From Neodiprion pinetum (taxonomy: Eukaryota > Arthropoda > Insecta > Hymenoptera > Diprionidae), in contig NC_060234.1 of NCBI RefSeq assembly GCF_021155775.2, positions 18,686,526 to 18,750,525 of the forward strand: a stretch of DNA of 64,000 nucleotides, written 5' to 3'. Below are positions 1-13,040 of this stretch, piece by piece. A program made the position numbers and the translations under genes. Position 1 is the first letter of the stretch. Every line of letters begins with the position of its first letter. The notes beneath the pieces are model-generated. The model did not search any database. It was not told the DNA's origin and was given only the letters and a program-made list of their open reading frames with translations.

Positions 1-560
1 GACAGATCTTACTTATTGGTTGTTCATATGTGCAAAACGTTCGCATAATATGTAGAGCGAGATAAATTTCTAGTTGTGGGTATTATGCAGTCTGTGAATA
101 ATTTTATTTGATTTCTCACCGTAACCGACGAAACATCGTACTGGTCAGAAAAATAAAATGAGTTTTTTATTATCATCTGCACCTTTAATATATTTTATTG
201 TACTATAATTGCGATATTTTAATATTGGTACGGCAATGAATTGTTGGTAAGGTATTATCGGTTTGAAAAAATTTTATCCACTAAACAGACTGATTAAATT
301 CTGCAATAACCAGAAAATATAGTAATAATGACGGCTGTGTAATCACACCAAATAGTAGCATGTAGCAATTTTATTATTGCAAGGATACCGATTTCAATAG
401 AATTTTCCGGTAACTATAAAAAATGAAATTTTTCTCCATGCATTCGGTATCATTGTACTTGTCTTGCAATACCCACAATTATGATACACGCAACGCGTCA
501 TGATACGACACTACGTACTATGGATAATAAAAATAGATACACCTATATATACGTATGTAC
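1..560. other. AT-rich non-coding stretch
   Basis: No ORF, RNA gene or repeat recognised. The sequence is AT-rich with simple ATAT-rich runs near 530-590. It could be intergenic or intronic. Confidence 0.5.
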
Positions 561-1000
561 GAACATTAAATATATAGGTATATAGAAGTACATCGATGTG
601 TCGACGCGTCGATATGTACGTGTTGCATCGAATCGACGCGACAAAAGTGAGCGTGAATTTGCAAACGGTATTGAAAATTGTTGGGCCAATTCCTCACCTG
701 TTGCCGGACAAGTAATTCGTACACTAGGAGCACATTACGTCGTCTGTTTATCGTAGACGTAGTTTGCGTCGCCGAGAATATCGCAATACTGAGCGGGGAT
801 CCTGTTATCCTGTAAACAGGACGAGGCTTTCTCCCACTCCTTTGAAAATTGCGCGCGCAGTTGGCCAGGGTATAGGCTGGAGCCAAGTCTGGGCTGCAGG
901 TAGCCCTTTGCTCCGGGGTCCCCTGTCAGCCAGAGCAGCCTGCATCAATACCGGCATCCTTCAACCCCTCCGATTTACCTAATTCCCTATTAACAATTTA
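561..1000. other. GC-richer island, function unknown
   Basis: This block is clearly richer in G and C than its surroundings (about 780-970). On the minus strand a 106-codon frame runs from 886 to 566, and a CAACAG/GTGAGG donor-like site lies near 700, so a minus-strand first exon or untranslated exon is possible. The predicted peptide matches no family I recognise. It could equally be a promoter-type island or an old repeat. Confidence 0.25.
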
Positions 1001-2640
1001 GGCCAAGGTCGTGCGAATGAATTTTCTGGCGCACCGAATTTCCTAGCAACGATATTTTCATATCCCTGCGGACTCTTCCGACTTGACCTATTGGTTTTTT
1101 TTCCACCCACTGCTTATTTTGCTTCTTATACCTCTCTACGCGCAGATCATAGATTATTAGTTACATTATGGAAAATATGAGTAATTTCATCGAATATTTC
1201 CTACAATGATATCAATAACTTATCAACTTTCGATATCTTTGCAACTGCGATTACGTGCAATCGATGAGTGAACACACGTTTCATCGTGTGCCCCGTATTT
1301 GCTCCAGGTTTATTAAATTGGGTCACCAGGCCTCTGGGGTTATTATTAATAGTTATGTTTCATATTTTAACTGCAAACACACCCCCAGAATACCTGCATC
1401 CTTATATTGCTACAGTGTTGGGTCAGGTATGTTGAAAATTTAGAAAATTCATAATCTTCGATTGTATTGAACTAGTTCTTAAAACGTTTGAGATAATTTA
1501 ATAAAATACTTCGAGAATAAGAAATCGACATTAACGCAAATGATCATTGCCAACCTGCAATAATGCTCTAAAGTATTTTGACAAGGATAATAATTGATTT
1601 AATTTCAAACGAATATGAAAATACAAAAATCAATGTTATTTTATTAAAAGAAATTCGATGCAGCGCATAATTTTAGAAAATTAACTCTCGTTCGCTAGAA
1701 AATCAAGTTAAGGTTAAGAAAAATGAGAAATATGGATCAAAATAATAACGAATTTCGTATTGTCAAAATATCGTTGATCGCTACTGTACTACATAATGTA
1801 TGTAAAGGAACTTTTCTCCCATTTACTACCGACGGTAAGTTTTTTTTTTTTTGTTAATTGTGACGGACAAATAACAATTCATATCCAAAAAGCACATCCT
1901 GACACACGTAATTAGTACATTACTTCCATAGGTCGTAACTTGCGTGTACAGCAACCAAGATATCATTGTGCGTATGAATTATGCCCAACTTGGCCTAAAG
2001 AATGCACGCGCCGTAAAAAAGAGACAGTAATCGTATACTGTTATGTAAACAGTACAAATGTCGTAAAATACATGTTTCTTACATGACAAGACAAGTGCAA
2101 GAGTAATGCCGTATTATAAAGATTGACTCGCGAACTTTCAGCCAGTCTTTTGAGGTTAACGTTTTGATCTGGCTGCAATGTGGATATTTGTTATAATGCG
2201 GAGTAAGGCATAAAAATCCTCCAATTCTTAGGCAACTGAGCCTTACCGCTTACGAGAAACACGGCAATTAATTTTATTGAATCGAATCAAATGTTTGCCC
2301 TTGAATTCTTGGGACTTCTCGGCGTTGGAAAAAAATGTGACTCGATGTGGTTTTTCTATAAAATAGTCAAATCTTTTCAAACATGAAATTCATTTTGAAG
2401 TGGATCTTTTACAACTACCAACTAATGAAACACATTTTTTTCGACATTGTAAGTCCTGTCTACGCGAATGGTACGAAAATAATCTGTCTTTATATTTTTG
2501 TGTCACGTAGTGGATATTTTGAAGTATACCCTGGAGTTTTCAAAATTAAATGAAAATAGCGACGTCGATATAAACATTTCAAGGATATAAAATGTATTCA
2601 GAAAATTCGAAAATCGATATTACGTACACATATACATACA
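1001..2640. other. Non-coding AT-rich stretch
   Basis: I see no gene. Short ORFs here (for example 1255-1443) have no family features. A poly-T tract sits near 1840-1850. Confidence 0.5.
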
Positions 2641-3120
2641 TTAGGGTGGCCCTTAATTTGAGTCCGGAAATTTATGTATCGTAACGTACGCCAAGCTTGT
2701 CCCAAATCGTTTAAAAATAATGTGTGTAAAATTTCAATCTCAGTACCAACGCAAGAATTCCGTGCATGAACGAGCTTGAAATTCTCCCATTTCAGATTGA
2801 TTCTCGAATAGAAAGAACAATAATTGGGAGAAAATGAAATCTCTTCTCATTGTGAAATTCAAATTATCACGGGCGATTGCCGATGAGTGTGAAGTTTGCA
2901 GAGTGAGCCGCAAAGGCGAGTGCTGTCTTCACACGAATACAAGTGGGAAGTTGGCTGCACAAGGGAGAGAGGACAATGCTGTTGTCACACAAATGTAACA
3001 TTTGTACCAGTCTGGCCGCAGCATGAGCCAAAGCGAGGGCTGTAATGACACGAGTCAGATATTACCCGTCCGCATGCGTAATGAACACCATTTTTTCCGA
3101 CACTTACGAAGGAAAAGTTG
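2641..3120. repeat. Probable decayed transposon segment
   Basis: The block opens with TTAGGGTGGCCC, a terminus style common in insect DNA elements. It contains two loose copies (about 2907 and 3028) of a GAGCC..AAGGCGAGTGCTGT type motif. The same motif recurs in the hairpin element near 34534. No matching right end was found, so the boundaries are uncertain. Confidence 0.3.
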
Positions 3121-4254
3121 ATTTGAGAACCACCGAAGTCGCCACTGACAACACGTAAAATTACGGTGAGTTAACATGACGCATAAAATTGAGTTATTCG
3201 GAAACGCGCATGCGCCAAAAAATCCCTAGTGTGTGTATTTCAATTGTGCGCATGCGCCAATATTGTTTTACAGCACTGTTTGGAAATGAAGTCCTTCACG
3301 CACGCACGCAAGCGGGTGTTGGGAAAAACTAATTTCTACGCTACGTCCGTAAACAACTCGAATTCTTTGTAGTTTTTATGACCACTATTGCTTCGAAGTC
3401 GACTTTTGAGCACTAATGTCTACAAAAACTACGCAATATTCTCTTTTTTGACAGAAGGTAGCACAGAAAATACCGTCTAGTCTTTTTACTCATTGTCTGT
3501 GTTTGGTGGTTCCTTCTCGGCACGTTCTCCAAAGTGTATCGGGCACATTGTGTTTACACATCCATCAGAGTTTTCGGTTGATTCACTAGAAAAATAATGT
3601 CTCCAAAGAGCCGGATGAATGAATATAGTATTCTGCTTGTTAATGATAAGGCTTTCTTGTAATTGTTTAGAGGATAAAGTTGAAAGACGGAGAGATTGAT
3701 AGTTCTAACTTTCTTACAGACGACGACCTAGACTTTCACGCAGAATATGATGTGCGTAATAAGCGTTGGGGATGTTTACATATAAAATGTATTATTAGGT
3801 TCAGCAATTGACCTTAAGTGCTCCATTTATGTCAAATTAGTGAGTATACCATTGGTTTTAAAGGCTCACATACTCCTGCGCGCGCTGAAAGCCGAGTAAA
3901 TTTGAAAAATTATTATCAAGGTTATGCGATGAATTTTTTTTTTTTTTTTTACCAACTTTATTTTTTATGGGTGTAAACGGACTACTGATGGGAACCATAA
4001 CACCTCCTTCTCAACATAATAACTACACCAAAAATGATCCAATCTGTAAAAATAAGAAAGAATCTTGTGAAAATAATGTAGTAATAAGTAATTATCTGAC
4101 GGAGAGAATCTCTTTTCAAAATAAAGAAATTACAGTATTTGAAACTATAGCATGAAATTGAAAAAAAATTTGCGTTCAATAATTTATAAAAAATTGTTCA
4201 ACCAAAAATTTTAAAAAATTTTTCGTCAGACTATAGATAAAATAATTATCAAGA
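3121..4254. other. Non-coding stretch
   Basis: No gene recognised. Two GCGCATGCGC-type palindromes lie near 3205 and 3247, and a poly-T tract near 3935-3950. Small overlapping ORFs on both strands at 3967-4180 look like chance frames. Confidence 0.4.
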
Positions 4255-5095
4255 TGTAAAAAAAAAGTTATCCAATATCGGTACTATACCATCAGGCTTC
4301 ATTTTTCCTGCGCTCCCGCTATAATTTGCGGAACACGATGCTTGATGTTCATCAAACCATAATTCATACTCTTCAGTGCCATTATCTTTTTTATGAACCA
4401 CACCTTCTTTGCAGTAAGTACTTTTTACTGTAAAGCCAATCACTTTTCCAGTAAAATGTCCCATGAGTGTAGCTACACCAAAAAAAGAGATGAAAATCTT
4501 CTTTTTATCCACGTGCCATCGCCAGAAACAATTATTCCATCACTGCACAATTCTAAATCATTTTGTTTCCCAGCTTCTGACTGTTCGTTTTTAGTAGCGA
4601 GCTTCATTGATGCTGCAGCAACAGTCTTCGTGTCTTCTTCGACATTACACATGATACCATGATAAGTTTTTTGGGTGACTCAAGGGAGCAGATCCATAAT
4701 ACCACAAGAAAGTTGCATGGCCTTCAATCCTTTGCCGATGAGGCGTATAGTGAATGCGAATTTTTTGTTTACTTCGTACGCCGATGAGTTGATCAGTGGA
4801 GATGAATTTACGCTTTTAACATCTTCATTACACTTTGTACAAACTATATTAAGTTTAAACCCAAGTGCACGTTTACTTTTCTTAACAAATTTTACGTCCC
4901 TACCACATTTTCGGCAAACGAAACACTCAGCGCTATCCAAAAAATTACAGCAAAATGAATAATGCGGTAAGAAAAAGTTTCATCACAGGAAACATCCACT
5001 GATTGTCCACGTCATTTTTTCACTGCTGCACTTGTAAAATCAGTTTCAGATTCCATAGCTTCAGTTGTGGGAGGATCTCTCTTCTTCTTTGCACG
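4255..5095 (-). pseudogene. Mutator-like transposase fragment (PF20700-type), N-terminal half
   Basis: This is the decayed N-terminal half of a transposase of the Mutator-like family PF20700. Reading from 5095 down, there is a basic leader, then a paired CxxC zinc-ribbon region (ECFVCRKCGRD ... CTKC near 4930-4840), then a segment FTIRLIGKGLKAMQLSCGIM, which resembles the family's conserved GKG/FCG block. A DG(T)W..R.FSSL-type stretch follows, then VIGFTVKSTYCKEG near 4430, and HQASC..NYSGSAGKMKPDGI near 4310. That order matches this family. The copy is broken: the frame has an in-frame stop near 4998 and a one-base shift near 4945, and homology ends near 4255, so the catalytic C-terminal part is absent. 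A C-terminal fragment of the same kind of protein lies at 24141-24525 on the other strand. Confidence 0.75.
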
Positions 5096-5615
5096 TATAC
5101 CACGTTGGTCTCTTGATCATTTGCGATCGGCGAAACCACGTTTCAACATTTTTAAAACTTTTAAAAAACACACGAACTGTACTCTTCGAAGGACGACAGT
5201 CAACTAATATTAAAATATTCAACTTTACAGATGATCCTAGAAACGACCTTGTTTTATAAGAAATCCAGGTTTTGTGAACAAAACAAATACGAAACGCAGA
5301 TGTCGAGAGGGTAGTCAGGTAGCCGTCTCAATCCGATGTCTGGTCACATTTATTGCTGTAACTTTGTAACGGAGTGGAATCTTCTGAAAATTATTTTTTT
5401 TTTTAAATTCTTAAAAGTATAAAGACTACGGGCCTGTAAAAAAATCAATTTTTTGAAAGTTTCAGGGGTACATGAACCCTCAATATTTATTTTATTTTTA
5501 ACGCTTATTTTTGCTTAATAATTGTTGGGCGAGATGACGAAAGTAATTACTCATTTTTTGGTTGCAGTTGTTGTCAAATGGATTACGTATAACGCAAGTC
5601 GTTTTCAATAAATGT
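5096..5615. other. Non-coding stretch
   Basis: Upstream flank of the Mutator-like fragment. A few codons of the same frame may continue to about 5260, but I cannot support them. A poly-T tract lies near 5393-5405. Confidence 0.35.
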
Positions 5616-5620
5616 TATAG

Positions 5621-5652
5621 TCCTGAGGAGGGCCTCCACCAAAGGGCTGAAA
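5621..5652 (+). ncRNA. Hammerhead-like motif (CUGAGGAG ... GAAAC), possible Penelope-like element remnant
   Basis: The sequence reads CTGAGGAG, then a short hairpin GGCCT/GGGCT with a loop, then GAAAC. This has the order of the conserved hammerhead ribozyme core (CUGANGA, stem II, GAAA). Penelope-like retroelements are known to carry minimal hammerheads in their terminal repeats. The same pattern with compensating stem bases occurs on the minus strand at 17783-17823. There is one extra G between core and stem, and no convincing stem III or cleavage site, so this could be a decayed or merely similar sequence. Confidence 0.35.
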
Positions 5653-5699
5653 CATCAACATCTATGAATGTTTCTTATCATTGACCTCGAATACCAAAA

Positions 5700-8140
5700 A
5701 AAAATTTCACAGAAAATAGAATTTGTGTCACGTGTACATACAGGGACTTCTTGACTCGCATGAATTTTGCATTTACTTTCGTCTCGTGAAACTCCCATTT
5801 TATGTGTACTTGCCACTAAAATAGCTCTTGTGTGTTACATGTTTCCTATGTTAACAGGAGCAGTGAAACGTATATTTCCGAGGTGTGAGGCTAAGTATAG
5901 TTGTGGGGGGGTTAATTTTTACTAGCGTATAACATTAACGTTATAATAACGTTAAACTTTTCAGTGTTTCGTATACAAAGTACACTCTTATTTCACTTTG
6001 ATATACCGAAAGCTGCTTTTCTACAGTTGTGAAGGTAGATGAATTCGTTTATCAGAAGGTCAAGATTTAATTCTTAAGTAATATCTTGGTGAATGTGGAT
6101 TATAGCTACATCGTCCAAGTGATCTTGCAGTATCGTTGATATTCAAGTTATTGAAATAAAATTTATTTTTTTAAAACTGCAGATATCTGTGGCGTGGAAT
6201 TCCACATCTACTAAATTTTGAGATGCATTGTGCTCCACACCTACCGTAGTGGTTTCGCCGACCATGTATGTAAAATTTTTGCGTTGATATAAACGACGTC
6301 TGGGAATTCTGAAAGTATTTCATGTGCCGGAGAAGATATTCTGGAAATATTCATAGAATACCGTGAATTCCTCTTGACTCGCGGCTTTCCGTGTCAGGCG
6401 GTCATCTGCGCCGATACATGCACCAATTTTACTTGATCGTGAGCCGAGCACTGCGGCAAAATGTTTTCAGATCAAAGTTGTGCATATGTTGTTGCAGGTG
6501 GTGACCGCGTGGCTTGGAACGACTTGTTTCGAAAGAGATTCACGGTATAAGAATCATTATCAAATTATGTTTCACAATAAAATTGATATTTTTTGCGAAT
6601 ACAGCTCAAACAAGAAATATTGGAGTTGTAATAAAAAGATGGAGAAACCTTCGTTTCTTTTCTTAACGGCTGTTCCTCATACGATGTTTTACGATTAGTC
6701 ACCGTATCAATAATACCTCGGTTGTAATTAGTGCTCAGAAGATTCTCTTGGAGTAGATTCACTAGGAACAACAATTTGAATTGTCCTTTGTCGAAAATTA
6801 CAATAATTGTAAAGTAGTAGGGAAATTATTCATTGATAAATTCTTTACCTGCTGTGATATAATACGATATTGTTTTTAATTTTATCTGAATGTAAATCGG
6901 CCAGCACATCGAAGTAGGAAAAACGTGCATTCGGTTGATAATTGAAATTCTGCAAACTTGCACCCTGGATCAATTAATAATTATATAATAATTCGTAAAC
7001 ACGATTGATATTTCTTGATATTTTCATTAGGATTTCCATGATCTTTTTATAGCACCCCAATTTTTACTGTTTATCAAATGTTTTTTTTTTTTTGTTTTCA
7101 GAGTTTGCAGATATATTGAAAGAACACAATGATTCATGGATCCATTTATTGTTGGAGAGAGTGAGAGTGAGTTGACAGTGAACCATGAGACAAACATCGA
7201 TCGGTAAGTAAACACGTGCTCTCAGCTTAAAATTTCAATATAATCTACCTTGAGTTTGCACGAACGCAAGCGAATTTACCCGGTGCAAAATTGTCCATGT
7301 AACGTGTCGATGAAATAATCCGGTATATTCCTCAATAATAGGATTATTCACCTATTTCATGAGACTAACTTTACAAACCAAATTTCAGACTCGATAACGA
7401 CCATCGCATACTGCGAGGTTTCCTTGAAAAGACATGCTGGCTGTCTAGTTTATGTGCGTAGCCAACTTCGTAAAAATGTTACTAGCATGGTAGGCAAAGT
7501 GACCGATGCGTAGCGGATCGCGGCTGCGTCGTGGGTCGACCTTTTTGAATAGACGAGAGGTTATGATTACCTGTCACTTGTGAACCGATCGATTCTAGGG
7601 AGTTTGATCATGTCAGTAAAGGTTCGTTACAGGCCGTGATCATGGATGTCAGCCAATCAGAACTAAGCAAGCTGAATCCCGTACAGTACGAGCAGCAGTG
7701 TTGCCAGTCTCTTACAATTGTACTAGATCTATTAACTTTTGACGCAGTTTAGCACGCCATTACGACGCTCGTTATTTTTATTACGTTTTTGAGCGCCAGA
7801 TTTTGTCCCCGAGATTCTAGTATACCATCATCGATAGTCGATACAACGCGGTCTTTTGGAGGTTCTCTATTGGTATGTATCACAATTCATACGCTGCCAT
7901 TTATGCATGCCGCAGAGTGTATCTACACTATATAGTATCTACCAGCCAGTGAGGACTTTGAAGCCCTGAAACAGTCTGAAAAATGATTGCAGTGCCTTAG
8001 TTCCTTTTCTACCTTTCAGGTACAAATAATAAAATTGATCAGTGTCACCGTATTCGTGGTTATTTTTTTATTCCGCCCAGCAATGAGAATAAAATCGCGC
8101 AGGCAAGTGTGCGACACAAGATAGTATATATATAAGTATA
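5700..8140. other. Non-coding stretch
   Basis: I see no gene, RNA or well-defined repeat. The short ORFs at 6480-6774 and 7027-7215 have no family features. A run of Ts lies near 7081-7091. Confidence 0.45.
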
Positions 8141-8144
8141 TGTA

Positions 8145-8650
8145 TGGGGCATTCCACGTTAAACCAACGGATTATGAACCTCATCCTCTCGGAATTTGAT
8201 GTCCGATCTATTTATTAAAAAATGTGAATAATCGAATCAGTGCCATCTTAAACGCAACGTACACAGCAAATCTTTCGAGAGAATCTTTCTTTCAACCCAA
8301 AAAACTTCCGACAAACCGGTTGAGTGATTGGAAGTCATTAGCCGAGCGACTTTCTATATCATTTTTACTTATAGAAAAAGCTTGTACCACGTGATAAATA
8401 TAGCGAGATGGACAACCGCATTTATCGTTTATTCTATATCTATGTAACGTTACGGTGTTTCAGGAAAAAATAATTTGCAAATTTCCACCGTGACATGAGC
8501 GTTGCACGTTAGGTTTGAGGTGGCATCTATTCAATTTTTCACTTTGTCTAGAAAAGTGAGAAATCGAATGAGCGCCACCTTAGATGTAACGGAGAATGCT
8601 CATCTTTGAAGAAAATTTTTCTTTCAACCCAAACAAACTTTTCAGCAGGT
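8145..8650 (+). repeat. Degenerate direct duplication, probable MITE remnant
   Basis: Two related segments (about 8226-8320 and 8565-8650) share, in order: CGAAT(C/G)AG(T/C)GCCA(T/C)CTTA, a run of similar bases, then TTTCTTTCAACCCAAA. The first is preceded by GGGCATTCCACGTTAAACC at about 8149, a style of terminus seen in insect DNA elements. No second terminus was found. Confidence 0.4.
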
Positions 8651-8699
8651 GCCACAGCGAAAATTCGCAAATCATTTTTACGTACAACATCCTACTATG

Positions 8700-9345
8700 C
8701 ATGTGTCAGTGTGTGTGTTATTTTTACCTCCTCAATCACACAGTGTACTTGAATTAACACAGTCAGTGTTCAACGTATTCATTTTCCGAAGTTTAAACTG
8801 GCGTCGTTAATTCAAATGGCTTGGATAAACTTTTGTCTCGAGGTCAGTGTGAATGGTGAATAATAGTAATCTATTACTCGTAAGTTATAATGGAGATGCA
8901 AAGTGGTATAGGTGATATGGCTACGTTCCAATTAATTACCCCGAAGGTAATACACAACACTTAATGACGCACTTGGCCTAAGTCTGGATGTTCGAGTAAT
9001 TACATAACAACTTATAATATCATTTCGGTTCGTAAGGATAGACCACGAAGATATAGGAATCAACGAAATACCAAACATGAACCTTATTACGCCTATAGGT
9101 ATAGGCACGTGTATTTCCGTGGAAATGATTCAATTATGGTTACGAAACAAGCTGAGGCCCAAGATAGCATGTGATTTCCTGAAATTCGTAATTCAAATAT
9201 ACATTCAAAACGCCTCAAACAATATTTTTGAATAATTTCGAATCAATCGGTCGATCTCACAATGAAATTCAAATTTTATGGTCGTTTCGGAAATTCAGAA
9301 TAGTCAGGGTATCGTCAAGAAGTATCGTAAGAGTCAGAATCGGTA
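8700..9345. other. Non-coding stretch
   Basis: Nothing recognised here. Confidence 0.4.
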
Positions 9346-9359
9346 TCGGGCACCACCTA

Positions 9360-9965
9360 GTTACAATTTATCATTAGTTAGAGTTTTCCGTACAAATAAC
9401 ACGTGTTGTTTGTTATCAGGGTGAAATAAATAACCAATTACATTTGCATTTTGTAATCACAAAACAATTAAATACCAATTACACTCACAGCTATTTTATA
9501 TTTAGAGCGGAATAAAATACAAATTACGTTTGTGTTTATTAATCAATTTCCGATCAATGACAATTTTCAAATGCACTCATTACCTTTGTACACTCTAATT
9601 ACAATTTTTTAATGTAATCAATCATTGCATTATACCTAAAAAAAATTACGTAGCGTTACTTACGAAAAATATGGAAATGTGCGAACGTGTCTGAGGATTA
9701 GTATAAACGTACCAAGTAAATTTACATAACTTATATGTATGTAGATCTACTGATAATCGAGCATTAAATGATACATACATGTCAGTATAATATTCTGCAT
9801 TTCATCCAACCTCAATTACAAACTACAATAAAATTTGTACTTCATTTGCTTCTGATCACAAATACAAATGCGATTTGTACTCTACGTACCTCCAATTACA
9901 AATAACAATTTCATTTTTTCTTTCTTGTTGTACTTTTAATTCTTTATCGAGTAATTACAATTTTG
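9360..9965. repeat. Degenerate short-period AT repeat (AATTACAAAT/ACAATT)
   Basis: A 600-bp zone in which variants of AATTACAAATNNCAATT and its complement recur many times, irregularly spaced (for example 9361, 9433, 9590, 9815, 9893). It reads like a decayed minisatellite or A/T simple-sequence expansion rather than coding DNA. Confidence 0.45.
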
Positions 9966-11660
9966 CTCACAACTGTTCGGAATGCGTGTAAAGGAATGAA
10001 AATAACTAGACAGAAAGTCAACCTAGAGTACCCGTGATCATAAATGTATAAACAGATATTGCATGACATAATTCATACATGCACGTATTACCGGCGAAGC
10101 ATCCCAGCAACGTGGGTCCGAATTATTCTTACTTACAAGAAGGCACGTAAACTTATCCAATAACTTCGCACTACCTGCTCTAAATGGCTTGTGCGGCTCA
10201 CCTGCACCTGAGCACCTGATCGTTAGAAAAGTTGCATTATACACACGAGGCTCTGCATTATCTGCAGCAATATGTTCATGCTAGAATGCTAAATAGGTAT
10301 AATTTGTTACGAAGGGAATGCGGCACCCGACTGCGATTACGAAAACACGAATCCGATGTTATAACTTCTTACGAAACATGGGCGTTACGTATTTTGGCTA
10401 TAATTTTATACCCAATTGTAAGTTGAAACAGAAGCGTATAAAATGATTATGATGTTGTTATGAATATAATAATTATAATGATAATAACCGTAATAAATTA
10501 ATTTCTTTATCGATTACCCAGTTGTAACTATAATATATTAAGTCATAAAATTATTCGTTTACTAAGAAAATGAAAAAGCCTCTTACTATTAAAAATTGCG
10601 GCTATTACTCGACATAGAAAAGCTCGAAGGATGAGAAAAGCGTAAAAATATCGATCTGAATTTCCAAAAAGTATTCACATTAGGACGGGGAAAAATATTG
10701 TCCTTGTCAACGCGTCGAAAATTGAAGCACAGGTTTTTTGTTACTTGAAATGCGAATGTTTCGTGCTAGACTTCATCAACGAATCCGCTGCTATAAATTA
10801 CACCTTTCTAGTAAAGCGTCAGTTTCTTTTGAAGCCAATCTTCCTAACGTGCGCAATAAACCAAGCTGCGCTGTACCTGAAATCCGACCTGCGAGGCGGC
10901 CTGTAATTCTCAGCTTGAACGCGGTTCTCATTTTGTCAATTCTTTGAATTTTTGTACTTTCATAGACTCAGATAACTTTTCAAATACAATTTAGGAAAAT
11001 AGGGAATCAGAATTTTTCATCAAGGAAAATGTATAGGATTATCAGTAAATGGAAAGAAACAAACAAAAATTTATATGAAAAAAAATTTATTTATACATAA
11101 ACTCGGAAAAACATAAACGTTCATTTAGAAAAAGTAATAAAGAGGAAAAGGTATACGTTTGTTGGTAAAACATTGAAAATCGATTCATGTCCGATAGAAC
11201 CGGAAGATCAAATTAAACGATAGATGGAAATTTTTCATGCCCATCATCTTGCTGTAAAATTCTTCAAGTTTCGGATTTTTCTTCCAGCCGTTTCCAAGAT
11301 CATCACGGAAGTTTGCCGGACAGACCGACATTTCTGTAAGAACCTGTTTTTCAGATTCTAAAGGTTCGAAAACGTAAAGTTTCGTTGAAATTGGAAAAAA
11401 TGATTTTCGACCGAACCAATACATTTCTTATGTCTCGCAAGTTTCACACAAACGTAGCCCTTCACTTTGCATACATTAAAATAAAGTCAATTATTTACTG
11501 AACACGTTCAACAGTTTCCATAATAAATTACAATTGAACGTTGCGTCAGAAAAGAACGGTAAATTTCTTATCGAGAAATTTTCTCACAAACCTGAAAGAT
11601 CAAAATATCGTCTGTAATTGATACTAAAAATCATCAAAGTCAAGCAATGATGATACAGCC
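9966..11660. other. Non-coding stretch with one unassigned ORF
   Basis: Nothing identifiable. A 79-codon minus-strand frame at 11185-11424 has fairly protein-like composition (LTEMSVCPANFRDDLGNGWK region), but no homology I recognise and no clear splice sites. I do not call it a gene. Confidence 0.35.
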
Positions 11661-13040
11661 CACTCTCTCAATAGGGCTGCTTTCCTTTAAGGGGGGAAAC
11701 CGGTTTATGAGGTCGAAATTTTGCTGTTTTTCATGATTTTTTTTAACCAGGAAGGAATAATCACAAAATGTTTAAACTTGAAGGATATTTTATTTATGTT
11801 TTCAAGTACACTTTGAAATTTTTTCAAATGATTTCCGCCGGAAATAGTGGAGTTACCGCGTGCAGTCCATGGGCGATTGCCATCCGAGCATTTGGCTTGC
11901 GTACATCCCTGACGTCGCAATTTTTATCTATAATCATCAGGATTTTTTTTTTCCATTAAAAACATATTTTCTAAGAATATGAACCTAATTTTGATCAAAC
12001 AAATTGAAAATTGCATGTTTTTGAGGTGTTTGAACACAATGTCATATTTTTATACTATATTTTTTCATCTTTCTTGCATAAAAACATATATTTTTAATAA
12101 CAATATAATCCCCGAATGAGGTTCATATCACGTGGAATTGAATACAGAATATCTACACCAAATTTCAGAACGATTGATCAATAACTTTTTGAGCTAGAAT
12201 GTACGCAAGTCGAAAAAAAGTCGTTTCGAGAAAAACGCCGTTTGAAATAAAATTTAGCGAAAACGAGAAATTCAAGGCAGTAATTAATTATAAAAAATGC
12301 TCACCGGTTAATCAGCTATTCCAGCGCCATATAGCAATCCCTCTACTTGCTCATATGCGTCATTCTATTATTCAATAGCACAGCGGTATTGAGGCAGGTA
12401 GCTGGAAAAGAAGGGCCTGGGCGACCGCTCCGTTATAATTACCGTGCGCTTCTTCACAGAACCGACGGGCGGTCACTTAAGTGCTCATTGCATTCGAACT
12501 AATGGGAATTTTGCTTTGAAATTTTAACCACATATTCTTGAATAGTTATACTAACGATTCATGCAATAAAAAAAAGACGATTTTTCGATCGGTCTAAACT
12601 GGGTTCCCCCCTTAAGAGAGCTCAGCAGCTTCCCCTACTATTTCAGATAGTTGAATCAAAAATTCCATTAGGACCGTCGGATAAAACGTCGAAAAATAAT
12701 TGACTTGTATTTTTCCTTTTTTCAATTCAACGTTTATTAGCATGGGTACAGTAGTTTGAAATTGACGCGTGACGTCACAATGTGCATAGATATAGTTATA
12801 CTATAATGTCAATATTATGACGTCACGCAAATTCAACTGGCTATATCTTTGTTAATAAACATTGAATTTCAGAAAGAAAAAATACCTGTCAATTATTTTC
12901 CGTCACTCTATCCGACGGACCTGATAGAATTTTTCGGAATTTTTTATTCAACGACTTAATAGGGCCGGCGACAAAAGTAAAATATTGGAAGAAAATAACG
13001 TAGCTATTATATGATCTTTTAGCAGCCCTATTGCGAGAGT
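11661..13040. repeat. Palindromic MITE split by a nested TTAA element
   Basis: The outer ends are inverted repeats: ACTCTCTCAATAGGGCTGCT at 11662 and its near-perfect complement at 13021-13040 (19 of 20 match). Without the nested element at 11691-12611 plus one TTAA, the host element would be about 455 bp. Its own arms pair further inside: AAAATTCC..AGGACCGTCGGATA near 12660-12690 against the complement near 12905-12950, with AATAATTGAC/GTCAATTATT alongside. It is non-coding. Confidence 0.7.
11687..12615. mobile_element. TTAA-flanked MITE (piggyBac- or Kolobok-like)
   Basis: The element is flanked by TTAA on both sides (11687-11690 and 12612-12615). It begins GGGGGGAAACCGGTTTA and ends in the imperfect complement TAAACTGGGTTCCCCCC. 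TTAA duplications are typical of piggyBac and Kolobok elements. The 921-bp interior has no transposase, so it is non-autonomous. It sits inside the palindromic MITE. Confidence 0.7.

Noticed and set aside
561..1000. A snRNA or tRNA gene in the GC-richer block
   Set aside because: No Sm site, cloverleaf or conserved snRNA sequence could be found on either strand.
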